From NCBI RefSeq assembly GCF_001956215.1, contig NZ_MRTQ01000022.1, forward strand, positions 22,256 to 86,255: DNA of 64,000 nucleotides. The letters are read 5' to 3'. The stretch comes from Paenibacillus sp. FSL R5-0490 (GTDB lineage Bacteria > Bacillota > Bacilli > Bacillales > Cytobacillaceae). The notes beneath the pieces are model-generated. The model was not told where the DNA came from, ran no database searches, and saw nothing but the letters and a program-made list of their open reading frames with translations. The position numbers and the translations under genes were made by a program. Positions 1 to 8,400 of this stretch are shown here, piece after piece. The number at the start of each line of letters is the position of its first letter. The stretch's first letter is position 1.

Positions 1-51
1 GTTCAAAAAGGGGGTACTTACTTTGGTCCCTGGACGAGTGCTTCAAACAAA

Positions 52-89
52 AAACTGCATGACAGGCTCAGGCACCCATCATGCAGTTT
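52..89 (-). terminator. Terminator of the spore protein gene
   Basis: An 11-bp inverted repeat (AAACTGCATGA / TCATGCAGTTT) is followed, on the minus strand, by a T tract. It lies 2 bases past the stop codon of the small spore protein gene. Confidence 0.8.
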
Positions 90-91
90 CA

Positions 92-283
92 TTAAAACGG
101 CTTATTCGGTTCATAGGTCGGCTGCTGGTTTTGTGCCTGATACTGCTGGCTTTTAGCTGCCGCATCCTGGACGTTTTCTTCAAGAGCAAATTCGGTGTCC
201 ATTCCTTTTTTGAATTGGTCAGCCTGGTTTTGGGCTGATACGACTTGCTGTTCTTCTGTTACTTTATTTGGCTGCTTTGGCAT
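92..283 (-). CDS. Gamma-type small acid-soluble spore protein
   Basis: A 63-residue, Gln/Asn-rich, Cys-free protein with the TEFA.E..VQ..A..SQQYQ pattern typical of gamma-type SASP (SspE-like). That family is a spore-core amino acid store degraded at germination. It has one copy of the TEFA motif (about residues 30-33), whereas B. subtilis SspE repeats it, so it is a short, single-repeat member. The start has a strong GGAGAGA ribosome binding site. A TGAATA hexamer about 60 bases upstream could be a sigma-G -35 box, but I see no convincing -10 partner. A hairpin terminator follows directly. The family call is good; the exact orthologue is uncertain. Confidence 0.8.
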   Translation of the reverse strand: MPKQPNKVTEEQQVVSAQNQADQFKKGMDTEFALEENVQDAAAKSQQYQAQNQQPTYEPNKPF

Positions 284-351
284 CTCTATCTCTCCTTTAA
301 TTTAGAAGTATAGCTATAGATTTTCCAAAGCTTCTGGCACTATTCACCTTT

Positions 352-1329
352 TTACAGATCCACCTTCGTTCCGACGCCTTCAAGAATTGCTTTTTCATAA
401 ACGGCTGCTGCCACAGCGAGGTCAAAGTAGGCAATCCCGACTGATTTGAAAAAGGTAATCTCTTCTTCGTTTTCTCGGTCAGCAATCATTCCGGATGATA
501 ATTGTCCGATTTCGCCATGCAGGTCCGAAAAGCTCCAGATGCCTTCAGCGGCAGGAATAATAAAATCACCGGCTTCATCCTTGACTCCTTCTATGGTGTC
601 CACGACGATTTTAGAGCTTCGCAGCAGTGTCTCTGCGTCTACTTCCTGCATATGTGGAAGATAAGACCCAACCCCGTTTATATGCGTCCCCGGCCGGAGG
701 GCCTTGCCTGAGAACACGGGCTTTTCCGAGCGGGTGCTGCAGATGACAATATCCGCCCGGGAAACAGCTTCATCGGCATTTTCCAAGATGGACACCGGCC
801 CGTTGAACTCATGGAATTTTCCAGCAAACTCATGGGCCTTTGCAGCCGTCCGGTTGTAAAGGAAAATTCCCTCTATTTTGCGAACCTCCAAAACAGCCTG
901 AAGCTGTTCTTCAGCCATTGCCCCGCAGCCAATCACGGCCACAGATCTTGCTGTTTTTTTCGCGAGATGCTTAGTGGCAATTCCGCTCACGGCCCCGGTC
1001 CGGAGTCTTGTCAGGTACGAGGCATTCATGCATGCCAGGTGTTCCCCTGTTTTCGTATCACTTAATAATATGACTCCCTGAGTGGTTTTTTTGCCGACCG
1101 CAGGGTTCTCAGGAAAAATGGTGACCACCTTCACAGCCGCTTTTCCGATTGGCGGCAGGGCACTCGGCATATAAAGGGCAGAAGCTTTTTTCTCCGGAAA
1201 ATCAAGCACGGTTCTATGGGGATTCTGGATTTTCCCTTCCTGATTATGTACCAGTGCGTTTTCAAGATCTTTAATGGCTGATTCCATCGTATAGATGGAT
1301 TTGATTTCTTTTTCAGATAATAAAAGCAT
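352..1329 (-). CDS. Ornithine cyclodeaminase / mu-crystallin family protein
   Basis: A 325-residue protein of the OCD/mu-crystallin family, NAD(P)-dependent enzymes that act on amino acids or imines (ornithine cyclodeaminase, alanine dehydrogenase, ketimine reductase). The Rossmann signature VAVIGCGAMAEEQ is at about residues 129-141. The family's substrate-side RTGA(V/A)S motif is present as RLRTGAVSGIATKHLA. The start is ATG with an AAGG site. It begins 5 bases after the stop of the MHS-family transporter gene, so the two are almost certainly co-transcribed. The likely arrangement is a transporter importing the amino acid or derivative that this enzyme metabolises. The substrate cannot be told from sequence. 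Confidence 0.85.
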   Translation of the reverse strand: MLLLSEKEIKSIYTMESAIKDLENALVHNQEGKIQNPHRTVLDFPEKKASALYMPSALPPIGKAAVKVVTIFPENPAVGKKTTQGVILLSDTKTGEHLACMNASYLTRLRTGAVSGIATKHLAKKTARSVAVIGCGAMAEEQLQAVLEVRKIEGIFLYNRTAAKAHEFAGKFHEFNGPVSILENADEAVSRADIVICSTRSEKPVFSGKALRPGTHINGVGSYLPHMQEVDAETLLRSSKIVVDTIEGVKDEAGDFIIPAAEGIWSFSDLHGEIGQLSSGMIADRENEEEITFFKSVGIAYFDLAVAAAVYEKAILEGVGTKVDL

Positions 1330-1334
1330 GAACT

Positions 1335-2654
1335 CTACCTTTCTAAGCCTGTAGGGAATGAATTTTCCCCTGTCAGATCAGAATCCAGGTCCTGATTGCT
1401 GCGGTCAGTGACGGATGAAATCGCAATTAAAGAGATGGCGGCAGCAAGCATGATGTATAAGGCTACAGGAACATAGGAATTGTCATAGGCATTCAGCAGG
1501 GCTGTTGCAACGAGAGGAGCTGTTCCTCCTGCCAGCGCTGCCCCTATTTGATAGCCCAGGGTGATGCCGGTATAGCGGACATTCGACTTAAAGATTTCAG
1601 AAAACATCGTTCCAAGTACAGCGGTGATTGGAGCCCAGATGATGCCGAGACCCAATATGGTAGCCACAACCAGCAGAACGGCCGAATCCTGGTGAAGAAG
1701 CCAGAAGTACGGAAAGGCATAAAGCATCATCAGGACCGTTCCGCCGACATAAAGCTTTTTCCGGCCAATTTTGTCAGACAGTTTTCCCATGATCGGGATC
1801 AGAATAGTCGTAATAATGGTTGCAATCGTAACGGCATTCAATGTAACCGTACGCGAGAAGCTAAGCTGTGTGGTCGCATAGGAAACAATAAAGGTTCCGA
1901 AGATATAAAATGGCGCGGTCTCCACCACTTTTGCGCCAACTGCAATCAATACTTCCTTCCAATGGCTGCGCATTGTTTCCACAAATGGAATCTTGGCGAT
2001 TTCCCCGTTTTCCCGGGCCTTTTTAAAGGATGGAGTTTCATCAATGCCTTTGCGGATCCATAAGCCAAAAAAGACAAGCAGGGCACTCAGAATGAACGGT
2101 ACGCGCCATCCCCATGATAAAAAAGCTTCCTCCGGCAATAATGTCATGATGGATAAAGCGAGTGTTCCGAGGAGCATTCCGATGGTGACACCCATTTGCG
2201 GAATGCTTCCAAAAAAGCCGCGCCGATTTTTTGGAGCATATTCAACAGCGAGCAGCAGTGCACCGCCCCATTCTCCTCCGAGTCCAATTCCTTGTATTAA
2301 GCGTAAAAGAATCAGCAGAATCGGTGCTGCCGCGCCTATATTATCGTAGGTAGGCAAAAAGCCCATGAGGACCGTTGCACCGCCCATAAGGGACAATGTG
2401 AGGACAAGGGTCTTCTTTCTGCCGATTTTATCCCCTATGTGGCTGAAAATAACCCCGCCAAGCGGACGGATGAAGAAAGCAAGTGCGAAAGAGGCATACG
2501 CCAGCATTAAGCCGACAGCCGGATCATCACTGTGAAAAAACATTTGATTAAATACAAGTGCAGCAACCGTTCCGTATAAAAAGTAATCAAACCATTCGAT
2601 GGAACTTCCGATCAGGCTTGCAATCAGGACTTTCTTTTCTAATTTCTTTTCCAT
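1335..2654 (-). CDS. MFS transporter, metabolite:H+ symporter (MHS/ProP-ShiA-like)
   Basis: About 439 residues with 12 predicted membrane segments. The N-terminus contains SSIEWFDYFLYGT, and GDKIGRKKTLV follows transmembrane helix 2; both are hallmarks of the MHS family (ProP, ShiA, KgtP), proton symporters for small organic solutes. A second copy of the loop motif is DKIGRKKLYVGG. The start at 2654 is chosen over an upstream ATG at 2699 because GAGGGGG lies 7 bases before it. It is the first gene of a two-gene operon with the ornithine-cyclodeaminase-like enzyme. Substrate unknown; an amino acid, betaine or organic acid is plausible. Confidence 0.85.
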   Translation of the reverse strand: MEKKLEKKVLIASLIGSSIEWFDYFLYGTVAALVFNQMFFHSDDPAVGLMLAYASFALAFFIRPLGGVIFSHIGDKIGRKKTLVLTLSLMGGATVLMGFLPTYDNIGAAAPILLILLRLIQGIGLGGEWGGALLLAVEYAPKNRRGFFGSIPQMGVTIGMLLGTLALSIMTLLPEEAFLSWGWRVPFILSALLVFFGLWIRKGIDETPSFKKARENGEIAKIPFVETMRSHWKEVLIAVGAKVVETAPFYIFGTFIVSYATTQLSFSRTVTLNAVTIATIITTILIPIMGKLSDKIGRKKLYVGGTVLMMLYAFPYFWLLHQDSAVLLVVATILGLGIIWAPITAVLGTMFSEIFKSNVRYTGITLGYQIGAALAGGTAPLVATALLNAYDNSYVPVALYIMLAAAISLIAISSVTDRSNQDLDSDLTGENSFPTGLER

Positions 2655-2849
2655 TCCATTTCCCCCTCTCTTAACTGTAAAAATGTACAAGTTCATCATA
2701 GTTTATATTATTTTGATATTTCAATATATTTTTAAAATTGGCTGAGAAATAGAACTTATTTACCTGTCCAATCCCTAAGGTGAAAGTATGGGAATGTTTT
2801 TGTTATAATCATAATACTTAGATGGAATTTGACTTTAACTGGAGTGAAC

Positions 2850-4025
2850 ATGTTGAATACTAAAAAAGCACTGCCTCTTTTATTCGCCGTTATGTTTCTT
2901 GTGATGGTAGGGTTTGGAATCATTATTCCTGTCATCCCCTTTTATGCGGAGGAATTAGGGGCATCACCCACTGAACTGGGCCTGTTAATGGCCGTTTATT
3001 CGCTGATGCAGCTGCTGTTTGCGCCTATGTGGGGGCGCGTTTCCGATAAAATCGGACGCAAGCCTGTCATTATGATTGGTATTTTTGGTCTTGGCCTGTC
3101 TTTTTTCATGATGGCGCTGTCCACTGAGCTTTGGATGCTGTTTGCGGCTAGAATCATCGGCGGCTTTCTGTCGTCGGCAAATATGCCGACGGTCATGGCT
3201 TATGTAGCGGATATTACATCTGAAGAAGACCGCGGAAAAGGGATGGGCATCATCGGTGCTGCAGTGGGCTTAGGCTTCATTTTTGGCCCGGCGATCGGCG
3301 GCATCTTTTCCCGGGAAAGTTTGAACCTTCCTTTCTACGCGGCAGGAACTTCTTCGTTTATCACCTTCTTCCTTGTCATGCTTGTGCTGAAGGAGTCCCT
3401 TTCACCGGAGCAGCGCAGCCAGGGAACGTCTAAGCGTCCGGGTCTGATGACCGCTTTAAGAGGAAACACTGGCATTTTGTTTATCCTTCAGCTGTTTGTT
3501 TCGCTGTCACTGGCAGGACTGGAAGCAACATTTGCGTATTTTGCGGCTGAAAAAGCCGGCCTTGGCACCGTGGAGCTGGGCTATATCTTTATGATTATGG
3601 GATTTGGAGGCGCCCTTGTGCAAGGCGGTCTCGTAGGACGAATGACGAAAAAGTATGGAGAAGGGGCTGTGATTCAGCTGGGGATTGTTGTCTCTGCCAT
3701 AGGCTTTGGACTGATCCTCCTGGTTGACAGTTTTACGACTGCAGCGATTTTCCTGACGATTTTCGGCATAGGGAACGGATTTATCCGTCCGAGTGTTTCT
3801 TCCCTGCTGACAAAGACATCTCAAACTGGACACGGCAGCACGACTGGCCTGCTGTCATCCTTTGATTCCCTGGGACGCATTATCGGCCCGCCGCTCGGAG
3901 GATGGCTGTTCACCATCAGCATCGGAGCTCCGTACCTGACGGGAATCCTGCTTTCCGGTTTGGCATTCATAATGTATCGTGTGTATTCTGCCAGAGTGAA
4001 CAGAACCCGTTCGATTACACCTTAA
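2850..4025 (+). CDS. MFS multidrug / tetracycline-type efflux transporter
   Basis: About 391 residues with 12 hydrophobic segments. It carries the drug:H+ antiporter-1 motifs: motif A GRVSDKIGRKPVI after TM2, motif B-like RIIGGFLSSANMP, and the antiporter motif C region GAAVGLGFIFGPAIGG in TM5. This places it with the Bmr/NorA/TetA group of exporters. The start at 2850 is preferred to the upstream in-frame ATG because GGAG is 5 bases before it. A TATAAT at about 2802 is a possible -10. No adjacent regulator is visible. Drug specificity cannot be inferred. Confidence 0.82.
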   Translation: MLNTKKALPLLFAVMFLVMVGFGIIIPVIPFYAEELGASPTELGLLMAVYSLMQLLFAPMWGRVSDKIGRKPVIMIGIFGLGLSFFMMALSTELWMLFAARIIGGFLSSANMPTVMAYVADITSEEDRGKGMGIIGAAVGLGFIFGPAIGGIFSRESLNLPFYAAGTSSFITFFLVMLVLKESLSPEQRSQGTSKRPGLMTALRGNTGILFILQLFVSLSLAGLEATFAYFAAEKAGLGTVELGYIFMIMGFGGALVQGGLVGRMTKKYGEGAVIQLGIVVSAIGFGLILLVDSFTTAAIFLTIFGIGNGFIRPSVSSLLTKTSQTGHGSTTGLLSSFDSLGRIIGPPLGGWLFTISIGAPYLTGILLSGLAFIMYRVYSARVNRTRSITP

Positions 4026-4053
4026 AAAAAGGAGGCTCATTTTGCCCCCTTTT
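4023..4053. terminator. Bidirectional terminator between convergent genes
   Basis: An A-tract, GGAGGC, a short loop, GCCCCC and a T-tract form a hairpin usable in both directions. It separates the convergent MFS exporter and methyltransferase genes. Confidence 0.7.
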
Positions 4054-4054
4054 T

Positions 4055-4651
4055 CTACTTTTGCAGGATCACCTGGATGACATGTCCCGTGCCTGTATGG
4101 CCTTTTCCTTCCACTCTTTCCTGTTCGCCATAAAAGAAATGGAGGACTTTATAGTTTCTAATCCATTGAAGAATATCTGCAGGGTGATAGACCATATCCA
4201 CACTTTTCGGCCCGCCTGTTCCATAGCGGAGCTGATCCTCTGAATAGACCTCAAGCATGACAATACCACCCGGTTTGACAACGGAAACAAGCTTATCGAA
4301 AACGGTTTTTTGGTCTTTTTTCAGAAAATGGCCGAAAACCATAATCGAAGCGTCATATTCCTCAGTTGGCACAGAATCATGAATCAGATCCTTCTGCCCT
4401 GTTTCCACTCTGACTTGATGGCGCTCAGCCAGCAGCTGTGTTTTGTTTAACCCGCTTTGCGTATAATCCCATGCTGTTACATCATGCCCCTTTCTTGCCA
4501 GGAATACGGCATTTCGGCCCTCCCCCTCGGCAAAGGCCACAACTCGTTTGTGCCCTTCAAGCCGCCATACCTGCTCTCTGATGAATTCATTGGGCTCTTC
4601 GCCATATAAATAGCCTTCTTGAGAAAACTTTTCTTCCCATAGATTTGCCAA
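4055..4651 (-). CDS. Class I SAM-dependent methyltransferase (TehB-like)
   Basis: About 198 residues. The SAM-binding motif I is VVAFAEGEGRNAVFLARKG, an E-for-C/D variant of the usual (L/V)(D/E).G.G, followed by VTAWDYTQSGL (acidic ribose-binding residue) and VVKPGGIVMLEVY (motif post-III). The layout matches TehB-like small-molecule methyltransferases, some of which act on tellurite or thiols. The longer reading from ATG 4672 contains its own ribosome binding site: AAGGAG lies 8 bases before TTG 4651, so I choose the TTG start, giving MANLWEEKF, the usual start of this family. Substrate unknown. Confidence 0.78.
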   Translation of the reverse strand: MANLWEEKFSQEGYLYGEEPNEFIREQVWRLEGHKRVVAFAEGEGRNAVFLARKGHDVTAWDYTQSGLNKTQLLAERHQVRVETGQKDLIHDSVPTEEYDASIMVFGHFLKKDQKTVFDKLVSVVKPGGIVMLEVYSEDQLRYGTGGPKSVDMVYHPADILQWIRNYKVLHFFYGEQERVEGKGHTGTGHVIQVILQK

Positions 4652-4743
4652 TCTCACCACTCCTTTTCCCATAAGGTATTCTAGGAGAGGTTATGGAAAT
4701 CCTATTGTATAATGGAAAAAATGCCAGCAAGAGGAGGATAAAA

Positions 4744-5073
4744 ATGAAAGAGCTGACAGCGATGGAAGAGGTGCATCGATTTATTCAAAGCACAGAGCTG
4801 GGCCTTATTTATGTGCTGCATGACAGCTGAAGCGTCTGCCATGGCCTGCTTCCTCAGGTTGAGGAAGTGTTAAAGGATTACCCCCGTATCGAAGCACGGC
4901 TTGTAAATGCAGGCAAGGTAACCGAAATTGCCGGATACCTGATGGCCTTTACAGTGCCTGTGATTGCCTTATATCTGGATGGAAGAGAAGTATTAAGGGA
5001 AGCTCGGTTTATACCGGTTGAGAAGCTTCGTGATGATTTGAAAAGGATTTATGATAGGGTTTTTGATGTATAA
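4744..5073 (+). CDS. Thioredoxin-like protein with in-frame TGA at the first active-site Cys (candidate selenoprotein)
   Basis: ATG 4744 has a perfect GAGGAGG site. The frame runs 109 codons to TAA with one interruption, TGA at 4828-4830. Read through, the protein is a small thioredoxin-fold protein: the segment around the TGA reads HDS-X-SVCHGLLPQ, so the TGA replaces the first Cys of a CxxC redox site (C-S-V-C in relatives such as the YdfQ-type thioredoxins). The cis-Pro region (FTVPVIALYLDG) and the C-terminal helix (REARFIPVEKL) are intact. The hairpin at 4849-4867 fits a bacterial SECIS. Two readings are possible: UxxC selenoprotein, or recent nonsense mutation (TGC/TGT to TGA). The otherwise undamaged frame and ribosome binding site favour function but do not prove it. 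A downstream GTG (4867) could restart a truncated, inactive product. Confidence 0.6.
4849..4867 (+). promoter_or_regulatory. Candidate bacterial SECIS hairpin
   Basis: CTTCCTCA (4849-4856), loop GGT, TGAGGAAG (4860-4867): a perfect 8-bp stem extendable by two G-U pairs. It begins 18 bases after the in-frame TGA and the loop begins 26 bases after it, with G at the first two loop positions. Bacterial SECIS elements are known to lie immediately 3' of UGA inside the coding region, with a short stem and a G early in the apical loop for SelB contact. The match is by geometry only; SelB and tRNA-Sec genes are not in this window. Confidence 0.5.
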
Positions 5074-5079
5074 AGCAAG

Positions 5080-5108
5080 GACTGGCGGTGCTTTTCCGCT
5101 GGTCTTTT
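5080..5108 (+). terminator. Terminator after the thioredoxin-like gene
   Basis: GACTGGCGG pairs with CCGCTGGTC (two G-U pairs) across a 7-base loop and is followed by TTTTT, starting 7 bases after the stop codon. Confidence 0.75.
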
Positions 5109-5136
5109 TGACTGTTCAGCTGTTTGTTTTAGAAAA

Positions 5137-5300
5137 TTAACCGTACAAGAACTTAATAGATTTGCTGTAAGTTAGAATATTATTTTCTTCCCCTATTAAA
5201 TAACCCCAAATTTTATTGTTATAAATACCTACAAACTCTCCCAATAATTCATCAATTTATCGAAATCTAATTCTTTTAGCCCATCTTTCACACTTCAATC
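5137..5300 (-). pseudogene. Decayed gene remnant, unidentified
   Basis: In this AT-rich gap before the protease gene, the minus strand reads as broken coding sequence. About 39 codons ending at a stop (5137-5139) contain GEFVGIYNNKIWGYLIGEE. A second frame just upstream reads KDGLKELDFDKLMNYW, with stops between them. The look is of a small, frameshifted protein of the kind seen among immunity-like genes, but I cannot identify the family. Confidence 0.3.
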
Positions 5301-5411
5301 ATCCTCTAATTCCCCCAATTAACAGAATGTTCTTTCTTCTTTATACTTTTCAATAGAACGCCCTTACAAACTATAAGTCAAGTATTTAAGGAGGTTGGTT
5401 CTTGATTATTT

Positions 5412-5448
5412 TAAAGCAGTTTAATAGGGTCATTTCTAAGCTGCTTTA
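5412..5448. promoter_or_regulatory. Inverted repeat in the protease leader
   Basis: TAAAGCAG (5412-5419) and CTGCTTTA (5441-5448) form a perfect 8-bp inverted repeat around a 21-base centre, about 40 bases before the protease start codon. It could be a regulator site or an mRNA hairpin. The rest of the 5110-5488 gap shows no other gene. Confidence 0.35.
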
Positions 5449-5488
5449 ACGGAAACCACTATACTTTTAAAGAGGAGAATGGACACGA

Positions 5489-8400
5489 ATGGGAGATTTC
5501 AAGTTTAAAAAGTATTTAACCGCTGCCATGGCTGCGGCTATGCTGGCTGTTCCGCCCCTGCAGGCTTCGGCGGATGATTCCGGGAAAGGCATCCTGAAAG
5601 GGGATGATGGCAAAGCGTCCATAGCTGATCTGCAAGGGATGAATGCCAAAGCAAGTAAAGGCAAACATGTCATCACTCTTATTACAGGTGATGTCGTAAC
5701 TGTAACTGAATTCGCAGATGGAAAGAATATTATTCATGTGGAACCAGCTGACCCTTCCGCCAGTGGTGCACGCATTTTAACTGCCAACAAGGAAACGTAT
5801 GTCATTCCAGACAAGGCTATGCCTTACCTGGCTTCCGGATTTTTGGATCAGGATTTGTTCAATATCACAGCTTTAATCAAAGATGGCTATGATGACGAGA
5901 ATCAGAAGGAATTGCCTGTCATCATTCAATATTCCGAGTCCAAGGGCCGCTCAGCTGCTGCTTTTAAAGCTCCTAAAGGCTCAAAGAAAACCCATGTACT
6001 TGAAAGTATAGATAGTGTTGCAGTCTCCGCTGATAAGAAAGAAACAAAGGAATTTTGGTCAGAAATCACCAGCAAGACTGCTAAAAAAACGAAGGCTGCA
6101 CTGGCTCCAGGGATTGAAAAAATCTGGCTCGATGGCCGTGTCGAAGCATCTCTTGAACAGAGTGTCCCGCAGATCGGAGCCCCTTCCGCTTGGGAATCCG
6201 GCTATGACGGAACTGGTGTAAAAGTGGCTGTTCTGGATACTGGGATTGATTCAGGGCATCCGGACATTTCAGGTCAGTTGGATGAGGCAGTAAGCTTTGT
6301 GCCAGGAGAGGAAGTAACCGACAGACATGCACACGGAACACATGTGGCTTCCACAGTACTTGGTACCGGGGAAGCATCAGAAGGACGGAATAAGGGTGTG
6401 GCACCTGGCGCACGTCTTCTTGTAGGAAAAGTACTTAGTGATGAAGGCTTTGGCCAGGATTCATGGATTATCGACGGAATGGAATGGGCTGCTGAAAATG
6501 CAAAAGTCGTCAATATGAGCCTGGGCAGTTCTGAACCAAGCGATGGAACAGACCCAATGGCTCAAGCTGTTAACAATCTCAGTAAAGAAACAGGTTCCCT
6601 GTTTGTGATTGCTGCCGGGAACACGGACAGTGAAGGAATCGGCTCACCAGGAGCTGCTGAGGAAGCTCTAACTGTTGGCGCAGTGGACAAGTCCGACAAT
6701 CTTGCCTGGTTCTCGTCTAAAGGGCCCAGCTTTGGAAGCTCAGGATTAAAGCCTGATCTCACAGCTCCCGGAGTTGGAATCCTGGCAGCACGTTCTCAAT
6801 ATACGAACCAGGGAAGCGGCTCTTATATGAGCATGGATGGCACCTCAATGGCAACGCCTCATGTTGCCGGAGCTGCAGCCCTTCTCGCCCAGCGCCACCC
6901 GGACTGGACAGGGGAACAGCTTAAGGAAGCTTTAATGAGCACAACCAAGAAGCTTGAACACATTAAGCCTTTTGAAGGCGGCACAGGCCGTGTGGATGCA
7001 GTGGCAGCTCTTGGCCATGTAAGGGCAACAGGATCCCTGGACTTTGGCTTCTACGACTGGCCTCATGAGAATGATGGTCCGGCTGAAAAGACCATTACGT
7101 ATACAAATGATGCTGATCAGGATATAACATTGGATCTGACAGTGTCAGTCAAAGATGCCAATGACACGGATGCACCTGCCGGAATGGTAAAGCTATCAGC
7201 AGAAAAAGTGACTGTTCCAGCAAAAGGAAGCACGAATGTCACCGTTACATTGGACCCTAATGCAGGTAATTTTGGCACCCGATATCAGGGGCGCATTAGC
7301 GCTTCATCAGAGGGAGAGAGCATTGTCCATACTTCACTGGGCATGATCAAAGAAGATGAAAGATACCCGCTGACCATTAAGGCAATCGACCGTGACGGGG
7401 AAGCTGCCTCTGCCTACTTCTACCTTTTGGGACCAACTGGTGAACCGCAGTTTATGTCAGTGGATGGCACGAAGGAGCTGAGACTGCCGAAAGGAATATA
7501 TTCGGTTATGTCGATGATGGATGTTGATACAGATACAGATCATGCAGGAGTAGCGCTTGTCGGCGATCCGGAAGTTCATTTGGATGGACCGCAGACCGTT
7601 ATGCTGGATGCGCGAGAGGCTAATGAAATTACAGTAGATGTTCCGAAAGAAACAGAAGCCCATTACCGCAAGATGGAATATTTCCGCAGCATTGATGGAA
7701 ACCAGGTGAATGACATTTACATCATGCCGGCAGTGGCAGATAAAATGTACGCTGCCCCTACTGAGAAAGTAGACACTGGTGAATTCACGCAGGCTACGCG
7801 CTGGCGCCTGGCAGAACCACTATTGACCATTGGTTTCAAGGGCAAAGAATTAGATGATATTCCGCAGGCTGGCAGCACTCTTATGAACGGGAAGTACAAT
7901 CTGGAAGCTGTCTATGCAGGGAATGGATCAAACGAGGATTATCAAAAACTTGATGTTAAAGGCAAAGCTGCCATTGTCCTGCGCAGTGATGAATTAACTG
8001 GATCAGAACGTGCTGCAGCAGCTCTGGCAGCAGGAGCAAAGCTATTAATCACTGTTAATGACAGACCGCAGGAGCTTAGTGAATGGACAGGAGTAGAAAA
8101 TGAAGACTTTTCACTTTCCGATAGCCCTCTCCCAGTAGCCGGAGTCAGCGGAAATGAAGGACGGGGACTGATCGAAGCGGCCAAGTCCGGCGGATTGACC
8201 TTAAACGTCGAGGGTACTCCTGATTCGGACTATTTATATGACCTGGTGGACATGCATCATCAGGCAGTTCCTAAAAAAGTAAATTATGCACCGAAAACGA
8301 AGGACCTTGTCAAAATCAACTCTGAATATAAATCAGATCGCCCTGCACCTGGTGCCGAGTTCCGCTACGATATCCTCGAGCACAGCTTTGCCGGTGTTGG

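Noticed and set aside
1548..2063. Long antisense frame inside the MHS transporter gene
   Set aside because: No ribosome site, composition typical of a shadow of the real gene on the other strand; the transporter frame has full family motifs.
4828..4830. TGA read as Trp
   Set aside because: Other genes here end in TGA with normal lengths, and the position is a conserved Cys of a redox site, so a Trp reading makes no sense.
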